Part shown: positions 33,426-42,038 of the stretch, piece after piece | How positions within the stretch are numbered: the first letter of the stretch is position 1 | Layout: every line of letters starts with the position of its first letter | NCBI GenBank assembly: GCA_024280375.1 | Contig: JAJRQF010000017.1 | Coordinates: forward strand, 1-43,433 | From: Alphaproteobacteria bacterium | GTDB taxonomy: Bacteria; Pseudomonadota; Alphaproteobacteria; Rhizobiales; Rhizobiaceae | Direction: 5' to 3' | DNA length: 43,433 bases | Translations under genes and position numbers: made by a program | The notes under the pieces: model-generated | Seen by the model: only the letters and a program-made list of their open reading frames with translations | What the model was told of the DNA's origin: nothing | The model's database searches: none

Positions 33426-35756
33426 TTATTTGGTCAGCGATGCGAACAAAGCTGGTAATTTTTCCGGCAGGCGCTCTACCTGATCAACGATTGTATAATT
33501 GTTTGCCCCGAATATCCGCTCCACATAACGGTCCGCCTCAGGGTCGAGTGTCAGGCAATAGCTCATGATACCGGTCTGGGCCAGTTCCTGGGTGGCTTTT
33601 TTTGCATCCATCCGCAGATATTGCGGATCGCGCTCGTCGATATCGGCGGGTTCGCCATCGGTCACGATGAGCAGCAGTTTGTGCTTTTCACTGCGTTGCA
33701 TCAAATGGTGCCCGGCATGGCGCATGGCGGTTCCCATACGGGTCGAAAGCCCGCCTTTCATGCCAGCCATACGGCTTTTCACATCATCATCAAGGCGTTG
33801 TTCAAAATCTTTGAACCGATAATAGTGAACATCATGGCGGCCATCGGAGGCAAAGCCGTGAATTGCAAATGGGTCGCCAATTCCGTTGATCGCACTGGCC
33901 ACAAGTGATGATGCATCGCGGGTTAATTCAAGCACAGTTCGCTCGCCACCGCGCACGGTTTCGTTGGTCGATTCTGAAAGATCCAGCAAGATCACAACGG
34001 CCAGATCGCGGCGGTTTAAAACATTGCGCATGGTGATGCGGGTATCGGGCTGCATACCGATACGGGTCATGATTATTGCATCTACTGCTGCATTAATATC
34101 AAGCTCATCACCATCTTCCAGCCGTCGCTGGCGGGAAATACCCTGCGGCCTTAGTCGGTCGATAATTTGCTTGATGCGGTGGCTAACACCTTTGTGTTCG
34201 CTCAAAACCTTGTCGATAAGTTCGACCTCGCCCCGTCCCTGCCGCCGTTCGTAAACGGTTGCCCAACTTGGACGGTGCAATTGAACTTTGTAGTCCCATT
34301 CTGGATAATGGAAAGGATCGGATACCGGCTCTTTGCCTTCCATTTCGTTGAAAGACACGCCCTCATCCTCATAGGGAAATAATTCGCTCGAGAGCACCCA
34401 AATTTCCTGAGCATCGTCGCCCGCACCTTCGACTTCCACCTCGTTGACCATTTCCATCAGGCCGACATTTTTGCGAACCTGCCTGTCACTGGAGGCCGTG
34501 TAACCAATAGCATCATCCCAATCAAAGCCATCTTGTGCCCACACGAAGCGATTGTCATCGCGGTATGGAATGCGAAGATTTTCCAATATGCGTAATGAAG
34601 GCACCGCACGACGGTCTGAAAACAGATTGAATAATTCCACGCCAAAGGTCCACGCGAACATCATTTCATCTTTGTTTGCATCGATATTAATATGGAATTG
34701 CTCCACCAATGCATCCACAGCCATGTCGCCGGTCGTTTCGCCCGGGTCGAGCAATGCAATTGCTGTCTTTTCAAGCAAGTACATTGTTTCATGCTCGTAA
34801 GCATTTGGCGGCGACAAGGGAATCAATGATTTCCACATATCACGCAGGCCGGGAAACTGCTCGATGGCGCAATATTCGACCCGTGCATCTTCGACAAAGC
34901 CAACAAAGAACAATTGCGCAGGGCTTAGGGCTTGTGCGGTAAGCCCCTTGCTGGAATGGGTAATATGTGCCGCCATATGGGCGCACATGGCTCGGTATAG
35001 GTCGAGCCCGTCTATGCCATCGACAGCATCCACCGCATCGGGCAAATGCAATGCACCATCTTCGATGAAAGGGCGAAAGCCCAAATAATCAGCCGCACTT
35101 GGGCGCAGGAAAAAACTACGCCCCCAAAATGCGCGAAGGTAGAAATTGAGCCGACGCTGGCTATCAATGAACAATGTGCCGCGTCGTTCCTGTTTTAATA
35201 CAGCGCGGGAATCTTCGCTTACAAGGCCAAAATAATCGGCCTGTTTTGGCAAGTCGCGACGATAGGCATCGGCACGAAAATCCACCCAACGGCGCAGACC
35301 TGACAAGGTTAGCTTAGACAACAGTTCTTCGATCACTCCAAACATCGGGCGCATGCCGCGCGGGGCTTTGGCCGACAATCGGTGCAACAGAGTTAAATAT
35401 CCGCGTAAAAGATCGGGGTCGCCCAGGCGGCGTGATGCGCCGGGCAAAGTCGACAGCATAAGGATGAGCACTTCACCGGAGGCCATTGATGCGAGTTTCA
35501 ACACAGCACCTACCGTATCGCGGATTATATCTTCGCCGCATTCCTTGACCACTTGCGGCATTTCATCAAGATAGGTGACTAATAATTGCCCGCTCTTTCC
35601 CAATGAAACTATAGCGCGCGCGCCATCAAAATAGTCCTTCAACCCATTGGGTGACATAACCCTTGCAGCTTCCTGAAAGGTGCCATCAAGCGTGTCGGCA
35701 AGTTCCGGTGCCGCCTTGATCAATTCTTCACGGTAATCGTCAAGATTGAATTTCAT
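33426..35756 (-). CDS. cbbO: RuBisCO activation protein CbbO (VWA domain)
   Basis: This 776-residue protein is full length for CbbO. The C-terminal von Willebrand A domain begins VVILLDLSES (587-596), where DLSES is the MIDAS motif, and continues through IVTDGEPADIDERDPQYLRM. The large N-terminal part is helical, as in NorD/CbbO proteins. CbbO binds RuBisCO through the VWA domain and works with the AAA+ ring CbbQ to remove inhibitory sugar phosphates. It is 24 bp after cbbQ, the usual order. Confidence 0.95.
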   Translation of the reverse strand: MKFNLDDYREELIKAAPELADTLDGTFQEAARVMSPNGLKDYFDGARAIVSLGKSGQLLVTYLDEMPQVVKECGEDIIRDTVGAVLKLASMASGEVLILMLSTLPGASRRLGDPDLLRGYLTLLHRLSAKAPRGMRPMFGVIEELLSKLTLSGLRRWVDFRADAYRRDLPKQADYFGLVSEDSRAVLKQERRGTLFIDSQRRLNFYLRAFWGRSFFLRPSAADYLGFRPFIEDGALHLPDAVDAVDGIDGLDLYRAMCAHMAAHITHSSKGLTAQALSPAQLFFVGFVEDARVEYCAIEQFPGLRDMWKSLIPLSPPNAYEHETMYLLEKTAIALLDPGETTGDMAVDALVEQFHINIDANKDEMMFAWTFGVELFNLFSDRRAVPSLRILENLRIPYRDDNRFVWAQDGFDWDDAIGYTASSDRQVRKNVGLMEMVNEVEVEGAGDDAQEIWVLSSELFPYEDEGVSFNEMEGKEPVSDPFHYPEWDYKVQLHRPSWATVYERRQGRGEVELIDKVLSEHKGVSHRIKQIIDRLRPQGISRQRRLEDGDELDINAAVDAIIMTRIGMQPDTRITMRNVLNRRDLAVVILLDLSESTNETVRGGERTVLELTRDASSLVASAINGIGDPFAIHGFASDGRHDVHYYRFKDFEQRLDDDVKSRMAGMKGGLSTRMGTAMRHAGHHLMQRSEKHKLLLIVTDGEPADIDERDPQYLRMDAKKATQELAQTGIMSYCLTLDPEADRYVERIFGANNYTIVDQVERLPEKLPALFASLTK

Positions 35757-35780
35757 GGGTTATTCCAATGCCCCCAATAT

Positions 35781-36611
35781 TCACTCAGCAGCTTTAGACT
35801 GCTCGGGGAAGAAGGTTTTGACAGCTGCTTCCAGCGTGTCCCGCATATCAGGATCATCGGTCAGTGGTTCAACCAATGCCATCTGGCACGCAGCAGATGC
35901 GGCAATGCCTTTGGTGATCAATTGACCTGCATAAATCAACAAACGGGTCGACATACCCTCATCCAACCCATGACCTTTCAAATTGCGCGACCTATGGGCA
36001 ACCTGCACCAACCGGCTGGCAATTTCCGTATCTATGCCCGCCTCATGGGCGATGATTTCAGTTTCAACTTCAGTTGAAGGATATTCAAAAGACATTGCAC
36101 CAAAACGTTGTTTGGTCGATTGCTTCAAATCTTTCATCATCGACTGATAGCCGGGATTGTAGGAAATCACGAGTTGAAAATCTGGGTGCGCATCAACCAA
36201 CTCGCCCTTTTTTTCCAATGGCAATTGCCGACGATGATCAGTCAACGGATGGATAACAACAGTCGTATCCTGTCTGGCCTCAACCACCTCATCAAGATAG
36301 CAAATAGCACCAATACGGGCGGCCTGGGTAAGCGGGCCATCCTGCCATTTGGTGCCATTTATATCGAGCAGAAACCGGCCAATGAGATCAGAGGCCGTCA
36401 TGTCTTCGTTACAGGCGACAGTGATCAGCGGGCGCTGGAGTTTCCACGCCATATATTCAACAAACCGAGATTTTCCACAGCCGGTAGGGCCTTTGAGCAT
36501 GACAGGCATACGAACATCATATGCAGCCTGATAGCGCGCTACTTCGTCAGCTACCGGACGATAATAAGGCTCTTTGGTAATCAGAAACTGTTTGGTGTCA
36601 ATTTCACTCAT
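35781..36611 (-). CDS. cbbQ: RuBisCO activase AAA+ subunit CbbQ (MoxR family)
   Basis: The 276-residue AAA+ protein has Walker A GPTGCGKS (41-48) and Walker B AICYLDEVVEAR (102-113). The CbbQ/NirQ family segments LIGRFLLDINGTKWQDGPLT and PLTDHRRQLPLEKKGE are present, as is the sensor stretch LVISYNPGYQSMMKDLKQS. It forms a hexamer that with CbbO reactivates form I RuBisCO. It starts 64 bp after cbbS, separated by a strong hairpin. Confidence 0.96.
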   Translation of the reverse strand: MSEIDTKQFLITKEPYYRPVADEVARYQAAYDVRMPVMLKGPTGCGKSRFVEYMAWKLQRPLITVACNEDMTASDLIGRFLLDINGTKWQDGPLTQAARIGAICYLDEVVEARQDTTVVIHPLTDHRRQLPLEKKGELVDAHPDFQLVISYNPGYQSMMKDLKQSTKQRFGAMSFEYPSTEVETEIIAHEAGIDTEIASRLVQVAHRSRNLKGHGLDEGMSTRLLIYAGQLITKGIAASAACQMALVEPLTDDPDMRDTLEAAVKTFFPEQSKAAE

Positions 36612-36643
36612 AACGGATCAACTCGCAGAATATTAAAATTAGG

Positions 36644-36668
36644 CTGGAGCCGGAAAACCCGGCTCCAG
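36644..36668 (-). terminator. Strong hairpin between cbbS and cbbQ (attenuator-like)
   Basis: CTGGAGCCGG (36644-36653) and CCGGCTCCAG (36659-36668) make a perfect 10-bp stem with a 5-nt loop. It starts 7 nt after the cbbS stop. On the minus strand it is followed by CCTAATTTTAAT, a weak T-rich tail. It may act as a partial terminator or a 3' stabiliser of the cbbLS message. Confidence 0.6.
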
Positions 36669-36675
36669 AATTTGG

Positions 36676-37035
36676 TTAGACTGAAAACTCAGCCCGGTGC
36701 ACGACCATTGCTGTGCCCTGGGTCTGTTTGAAATTATCATAACCGATCAACCGAACATGGTTTTTTGGATTGGCTGTTTTACACAGTTCGATCTCGGCAA
36801 AAATAGTATCCACATCGGTCTCGCCAAACATTGGAAGTTTCCACATATACCAATAATTGGACATGGCATTTTCAGGCTCAGTGTGTTCAATGCCCGGGTT
36901 CCAGCCTTTGGATATAATGTATTCAACCTGTTTGCGCATTTCGTCGTCAGTCAGCTGCGGAAGATAGGAGAATGTCTCCATTTTGCGGCTGTTCGGGTCG
37001 GAAAGACGTGAACTATAATCTTGTACGTCACTCAT
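36676..37035 (-). CDS. cbbS: RuBisCO small subunit, form IA
   Basis: The 119-residue protein starts [20 protein letters not shown]. It has [59 protein letters not shown] and [20 protein letters not shown]. It lacks the C-terminal hairpin extension of red-type (form IC/ID) small subunits and matches green-type form IA. It caps the L8S8 hexadecamer. An AAGGA site precedes the ATG. It lies 70 bp after cbbL across a GC-rich hairpin. Confidence 0.97.
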   Translation of the reverse strand: MSDVQDYSSRLSDPNSRKMETFSYLPQLTDDEMRKQVEYIISKGWNPGIEHTEPENAMSNYWYMWKLPMFGETDVDTIFAEIELCKTANPKNHVRLIGYDNFKQTQGTAMVVHRAEFSV

Positions 37036-37065
37036 TTTAATATTCCTTGTAAATCAGATTTTTAT

Positions 37066-37086
37066 CCGGCGGCAATTAACCGCCGG
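37066..37086 (-). promoter_or_regulatory. GC-rich hairpin between cbbL and cbbS
   Basis: CCGGCGG and CCGCCGG form a 7-bp stem around a TTAATTG loop, 20 nt downstream of the cbbL stop. The following ATAAAAATC is not a terminator tail. A role in mRNA stability or cbbL:cbbS stoichiometry is possible. Confidence 0.5.
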
Positions 37087-37105
37087 GATGATTATCTGCG
37101 CATGA

Positions 37106-38542
37106 TTATTTGTGGGTCACATCCAGCTTGTCGACGGTGTCAAACTCGAACTTGATCTCTTTCCATGTTTCCATGGCGATTTTCAGCTCAGGTGAATGTT
37201 TGGCAGCCGCTGTTAAGATGTCTTTGCCTTCTTTTTCCAGATCACGACCTTCGTTGCGTGCTTTGACGCAGGCTTCAAGCGCAACACGGTTTGCAGCAGC
37301 GCCAGCAGCGTTGCCCCAAGGATGGCCGAGCGTTCCGCCACCAAATTGCAGGCAGGCATCATCACCAAAGATGTTTACCAGTGCAGGCATATGCCAAACG
37401 TGAATACCACCGGAAGCTACCGGCATAACACCCGGCATTTGGCCCCAATCCTGATCGAAGAAAATGCCGCGTGAACGGTCTTCCTTGATGAATTTTTCGC
37501 GCATCAAATCAACCCAACCAAGGGTCGCAGCGCGGTCACCTTCGAGCTTGCCAACAACAGTACCAGAATGCAGATGGTCGCCACCAAGCAAACGAAGCAT
37601 TTTAGCAAGAACGCGGAAGTTGATACCATGTTTAGGATGACGATCTATTACGCCATGCATGGCACGATGAACGTGCAGCAGCATACCATTATTGCGGCAC
37701 CATTTGGACAGCGAGTTATGTGCAGCCCAACCAAGAGTGAGATAATCACTCATGATGATCGGCGTGCCCAACTCTTTGGCATATTCAGCACGGCGGAACA
37801 TTTCTTCCACATCAGGTGCGGTCACATTCATGTAGTGACCTTTGATTTCACCGGTTTCAGCCTGGGCTTTATCAATAGCTTCCTGACAGAAATCAAAACG
37901 GTCACGCCAGCGCATGAAAGGCTGTGAGTTGACGTTTTCATCATCCTTAGTGAAATCGAGGCCACCACGAAGCGCTTCGTAGCAGGCGCGACCATAGTTT
38001 TTGGCTGAAAGGCCAAGTTTTGGCTTAATGGTACAACCAAGCAATGGGCGACCATATTTGTTCAGTTTGTCGCGCTCGACCTGAATACCATGTGGCGGGC
38101 CGGCACAACCGGTAACGAACCAAAGCGGGAAACGCACATCTTCAAGACGCAGGGCGCGAAGGGCTTTAAAACCAAACACATTACCGACCAACGAAGTGAA
38201 CACGTTGACCACAGAACCTTCTTCGAAAAGACCCATTGGGTAAGCGATGAATGCGTAATAGCTCTCATCATCTCCCGGTACATCTTCGATGGCATAGGCG
38301 CGACCTTTATAATAATCAAGGTCAGTCAAAAGGTCGGTCCACACGGTGGTCCAGGTGCCGGTGGATGATTCAGCAGCAACAGCAGCGGCAACTTCCTCGC
38401 GTGGTAAACCAGGCTGAGGTGTTATTTTGAAGCATGCGAGAATATCGCTTTCTTTCGGGACATAATCAGGTTCCCAATAATTATCGCGGTAATCGGTTAC
38501 GCCTGCCTTATAGGTTTTACCGGGTTTTGCTTGTTCGTTCAT
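37106..38542 (-). CDS. cbbL: RuBisCO large subunit, form IA
   Basis: This 478-residue large subunit carries the active-site segments [20 protein letters not shown] (K173, corresponding to spinach K175) and [17 protein letters not shown] (carbamylated K199, spinach K201). [37 protein letters not shown] and [17 protein letters not shown] are also intact. The sequence [15 protein letters not shown] and the partner CbbS indicate form IA; neighbouring cbbQO fit the IAq subgroup, and no carboxysome gene is visible. It fixes CO2 onto ribulose-1,5-bisphosphate. A GGAAGGA site precedes the ATG. A half copy of a dispersed repeat lies just upstream, after fba. Confidence 0.98.
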   Translation of the reverse strand: MNEQAKPGKTYKAGVTDYRDNYWEPDYVPKESDILACFKITPQPGLPREEVAAAVAAESSTGTWTTVWTDLLTDLDYYKGRAYAIEDVPGDDESYYAFIAYPMGLFEEGSVVNVFTSLVGNVFGFKALRALRLEDVRFPLWFVTGCAGPPHGIQVERDKLNKYGRPLLGCTIKPKLGLSAKNYGRACYEALRGGLDFTKDDENVNSQPFMRWRDRFDFCQEAIDKAQAETGEIKGHYMNVTAPDVEEMFRRAEYAKELGTPIIMSDYLTLGWAAHNSLSKWCRNNGMLLHVHRAMHGVIDRHPKHGINFRVLAKMLRLLGGDHLHSGTVVGKLEGDRAATLGWVDLMREKFIKEDRSRGIFFDQDWGQMPGVMPVASGGIHVWHMPALVNIFGDDACLQFGGGTLGHPWGNAAGAAANRVALEACVKARNEGRDLEKEGKDILTAAAKHSPELKIAMETWKEIKFEFDTVDKLDVTHK

Positions 38543-38602
38543 TTGATATTCCTTCCAATTATACCCAATTCACCGAACCGGATGGTTTGTTGAGTATTTC
38601 TT

Positions 38603-38669
38603 TTCTGTCCTTGCACTTATCCAAAAACCGGTTCCCACTTTTTGGGTGCATGGAGTATTTATGATTTAG
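38603..38669. repeat. Half copy of the Rhizobiales palindromic repeat inside the CBB operon
   Basis: AAAACCGGTTCCCACTTTTT, preceded by TTGCACTTATCC and followed by GGGTGCATGGAGTATTTATG, matches the right half of the element at 17836-17942. TGCAC (38612) with GTGCA (38646) and CCAAAAA with TTTTTGG form one hairpin. It fills the 135-bp gap between fba and cbbL. Confidence 0.65.
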
Positions 38670-38677
38670 GCCTCAAT

Positions 38678-39757
38678 TCAGGCCGCTTTTGCAGGAGCAA
38701 CTTGTGGGTCAAGCGTGCCGTCTACGTAACGTGCCGCCATGTCATCCATAGGAATGACGGTAATCTTAGAGGCATTTCCAGCGGTGCCAAAACGCTCGAA
38801 GCGATCCAGTACCAGTTTTTCCATTTCTTCCATTGCTGGAATAAGGAATTTTCGTGGGTCAAATTCGGTTGGTTTTTCTTTTGCAACCTTGCGGAATTGA
38901 CCGGTAATTGCCATGCGATTGTCCGTATCAATATTGACCTTGCGCACGCCCATTTTGATGCCTTTTTCGATTTCCTCGACGGGCACGCCATAAGTTTGTG
39001 GCATTTCACCGCCAGATTCGTTGATCAAATCCTGCAAATACTGGGGCACAGATGATGAGCCATGCATCACAAGATGAGTGTTGGGCAGATTGGCGTGAAT
39101 GGCGGCAATCTGGTTCATCGCCAGAATTTCACCATCTGGTTTGCGCGAAAACTTGTAAGCCCCGTGTGATGTGCCGCAAGCAATTGCCAGTGCATCAACT
39201 TTGGTTCTCTTGACAAAATCAACAGCCTGATCGGGATCGGTCAAAAGATCGTCCATTGACAGTTTGCCAACTGCGCCAGAGCCATCTTCTTCTGCAGCTT
39301 CACCGGTTTCAAGTGAACCAAGAATACCCAGCTCACCTTCAACTGATGCACCAACCCAATGGGCCATACGGGAAACACGTTCGGTAATCTCAACATTATA
39401 TTCGTAAGAGGCCGGGGTTTTCATATCGGCTTCGAGTGATCCATCCATCATTACGGATGTGAAGCCGTGCCGAATTGCCGAATTGCAGGTGGCTTCATTA
39501 TTGCCGTGGTCCTGATGCATGCAGATCGGAATATGCGGATACATTTCGCTGAGCGCCTGGATCATATGACGCAACATGATGTCGCCTGCATATGAACGTG
39601 CACCGCGGGATGCCTGCATGATGACGGGAGCGCCACATTTATCGGCCCCCTTCATGATGGCGAGACCCTGCTCCATGTTATTGATGTTAAATGCAGGAAC
39701 GCCATAGTCGTTTTCAGCGGCATGATCCAGCAATTGGCGAAGAGTAATTAGAGCCAT
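38678..39757 (-). CDS. fba: Fructose-bisphosphate aldolase, class II
   Basis: The 359-residue Zn-dependent aldolase is of the CbbA subtype. It has [20 protein letters not shown] (quoted in part), the Zn ligand region CMHQDHGNN (79-87), [24 protein letters not shown] and VKKVNID-like [15 protein letters not shown]. It makes fructose-1,6-bisphosphate and sedoheptulose-1,7-bisphosphate in the Calvin cycle. Its ATG overlaps the pgk TAA as TAATG. It is followed by cbbL. Confidence 0.97.
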   Translation of the reverse strand: MALITLRQLLDHAAENDYGVPAFNINNMEQGLAIMKGADKCGAPVIMQASRGARSYAGDIMLRHMIQALSEMYPHIPICMHQDHGNNEATCNSAIRHGFTSVMMDGSLEADMKTPASYEYNVEITERVSRMAHWVGASVEGELGILGSLETGEAAEEDGSGAVGKLSMDDLLTDPDQAVDFVKRTKVDALAIACGTSHGAYKFSRKPDGEILAMNQIAAIHANLPNTHLVMHGSSSVPQYLQDLINESGGEMPQTYGVPVEEIEKGIKMGVRKVNIDTDNRMAITGQFRKVAKEKPTEFDPRKFLIPAMEEMEKLVLDRFERFGTAGNASKITVIPMDDMAARYVDGTLDPQVAPAKAA

Positions 39758-40974
39758 TATGCGGCCTCCGTTCTAGATTGATTTTCGAGTGCGGCAACGC
39801 CTGGCAATTCACGGCCTTCCAGCCATTCCAGAAACGCGCCACCGGCGGTTGAAAGATAGGTAAAATCATCAGATGCGCCCGCAGCATTGAGTGCTGCAGC
39901 CGTGTCGCCGCCCCCGGCCACTGTGATGAGTTTACCCTGTTTGGTTAGTTCTGCGGCCGCCTTTGCAACGGCAAATGTTCCATGGCCAAATGGTTCAATT
40001 TCAAATGCACCAAGCGGGCCATTCCAAAGCAAAGTTTTGCAGGATTTCAGCGCTTCGATTGTAGTCGCTTCAGATTTTGCTCCCACATCAAGCGCCATAG
40101 CGTCGTCAGGAATTGCGTCAATTGGTACTGTGTGGTTTTCCGCTCCAGCTGCAAACTCTTTTGCAACAACAACATCTTCCGGCAAGATCAATTCGCAACC
40201 GCTGGTTTTGGCGGTGTCCATAATTTTTCTGGCCGTATCCAGTGCATCCATTTCGCAAAGGGATTTGCCGACATTATAGCCAAGGGCCGCCAGAAAAGTA
40301 TTCGCCATGCCGCCGCCGATGATCAGCTTGTCCATTTTGGGAACCAGATATTCCAGCACACCAATTTTGGATGAGACTTTCGCGCCTCCAACTAGGGCCG
40401 CAACCGGTTTTTCCGGTGTGGAAAGCGCGGAAGACAACGCACTGATTTCAGCCATCAGGGATGGACCTGCATAGGACGGCAATTTACGGGTGATCGCAAC
40501 GGTTGATGCATGGGCCCGATGTGCGGTCGAAAATGCATCATTTACATAGATGTCAGCAAGGATCGAAAGCCTTGTGGCGAATGTGTCATCATTTTCGGTT
40601 TCAGCCTTGTGAAAACGCAGGTTTTCCAGCAATGCAACATCGCCGTCCTGCATTTCGTGCACCATGGATTCTGCCGTTTGACCGACGCAATCATTGGTGA
40701 ACTTCACATCCTGACCAAGCTTTGCGGCAAGTTCCCTGGCGATGGGTGCCAGGGAATAGGTTGGGTTTGCTTCACCATCCGGGCGACCAAGGTGAGACAT
40801 GATTACCACACGGGCTCCGCGCGCAATCAGGCCTTTGGCGGTTGGTAGAAACCGGTCTATGCGGGTTGAGTCTGTTATCTCGCCGCTTTTAAGCGGGACG
40901 TTGAGATCGGCACGGACAAGAACAAGCTTGCCCGCAACATCTACATCTTCGATCGACTGGATGGTGCTGCTCAT
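39757..40974 (-). CDS. pgk: Phosphoglycerate kinase
   Basis: The 405-residue protein has the PGK signature [20 protein letters not shown] (17-36), the substrate-binding [40 protein letters not shown] and the nucleotide-site [20 protein letters not shown]. It phosphorylates 3-phosphoglycerate with ATP. Its start overlaps the gap stop as ATGA and its stop overlaps the fba start, giving coupled translation of three consecutive Calvin cycle enzymes. Confidence 0.97.
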   Translation of the reverse strand: MSSTIQSIEDVDVAGKLVLVRADLNVPLKSGEITDSTRIDRFLPTAKGLIARGARVVIMSHLGRPDGEANPTYSLAPIARELAAKLGQDVKFTNDCVGQTAESMVHEMQDGDVALLENLRFHKAETENDDTFATRLSILADIYVNDAFSTAHRAHASTVAITRKLPSYAGPSLMAEISALSSALSTPEKPVAALVGGAKVSSKIGVLEYLVPKMDKLIIGGGMANTFLAALGYNVGKSLCEMDALDTARKIMDTAKTSGCELILPEDVVVAKEFAAGAENHTVPIDAIPDDAMALDVGAKSEATTIEALKSCKTLLWNGPLGAFEIEPFGHGTFAVAKAAAELTKQGKLITVAGGGDTAAALNAAGASDDFTYLSTAGGAFLEWLEGRELPGVAALENQSRTEAA

Positions 40975-41978
40975 ATTAATTTACCCATGGCAATGGCTGT
41001 GTCTGACATGCGACTGGAAAAGCCCCATTCATTGTCGTACCAGGTCAAAATCCGCACCAGACCACCATCCAAAACCTTGGTCTGATCCAAAGCGAAGATG
41101 GATGAATGGCTGTCATGGTTGAAGTCGATAGAAACATTCGGTACGCTTGTATAGCCAAGCACACCTTTCAGCGGGCCGTCAGCGGCGGCAATTATCGCAT
41201 TGTTGACTTCTTCAACTGTTGTTGGTTTTGACGATACAAATTTAAGATCAACAACCGAAACATTTGGGGTTGGCACGCGGATAGCGGAACCATCGAGCTT
41301 GCCATTCAGTTCTGGCAACACAAGGCCAACGGCTTTTGCAGCACCGGTTGAGGTCGGGATCATTGACATTGCAGCGGCACGCCCACGATACATATCGGAA
41401 TGCATTGTATCCAGTGTTGGCTGATCGCCTGTATAGGAATGAATGGTGGTCATGATGCCACGTTCAATACCCATTGCATTGTTGAGGACAAAAGCAACCG
41501 GCGACAGGCAGTTGGTTGTGCAAGACGCGTTGGAAACGACCGTATCTTCAGCGGTCAGAACATTGTCGTTAACGCCGTAAACGATGGTTTTGTCAGAATT
41601 TGCACCGGGTGCGGAAATCAATACACGTTTGGCACCGGCTTCAAGATGCATTGCGGCTTTGTCACGCGCGGTAAATATACCGGTACATTCCATGGCAATA
41701 TCGACATTCAACTCGCCCCAGGGCAGATCTTTGGGGTCACGAATGGCGGTTACTTTAATTGGACCGCGTCCAACGTCGATTGTATCGCCATCAACCGTTA
41801 CGGTTGCCGGAAAGCGGCCATGAACACTGTCAAAACGCAAAAGGTGTGCATTGGTTTCAACCGGTCCAAGATCGTTGATGCCAACGACTTCGATGTCTGT
41901 ACGGCCAGATTCAATGATTGCCCGTAATACATTACGTCCGATACGGCCAAATCCGTTAATTGCTACGCGTGTTGTCAA
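40971..41978 (-). CDS. gap: Glyceraldehyde-3-phosphate dehydrogenase
   Basis: The 335-residue enzyme has the N-terminal Rossmann motif [18 protein letters not shown], the catalytic Cys153 in [34 protein letters not shown] and [12 protein letters not shown]. Translation appears to begin at a TTG codon (41978), with AAGGA about 9 nt upstream. It reduces 1,3-bisphosphoglycerate in the Calvin cycle; NADH or NADPH preference is not clear from sequence. It lies 60 bp after the transketolase gene. Confidence 0.96.
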   Translation of the reverse strand: MTTRVAINGFGRIGRNVLRAIIESGRTDIEVVGINDLGPVETNAHLLRFDSVHGRFPATVTVDGDTIDVGRGPIKVTAIRDPKDLPWGELNVDIAMECTGIFTARDKAAMHLEAGAKRVLISAPGANSDKTIVYGVNDNVLTAEDTVVSNASCTTNCLSPVAFVLNNAMGIERGIMTTIHSYTGDQPTLDTMHSDMYRGRAAAMSMIPTSTGAAKAVGLVLPELNGKLDGSAIRVPTPNVSVVDLKFVSSKPTTVEEVNNAIIAAADGPLKGVLGYTSVPNVSIDFNHDSHSSIFALDQTKVLDGGLVRILTWYDNEWGFSSRMSDTAIAMGKLI

Positions 41979-42038
41979 TTTTATATTCCTTATTCAACGG
42001 GTTATTTGTTCGATTTAAAACTCTTGGGCTCAAAACTG

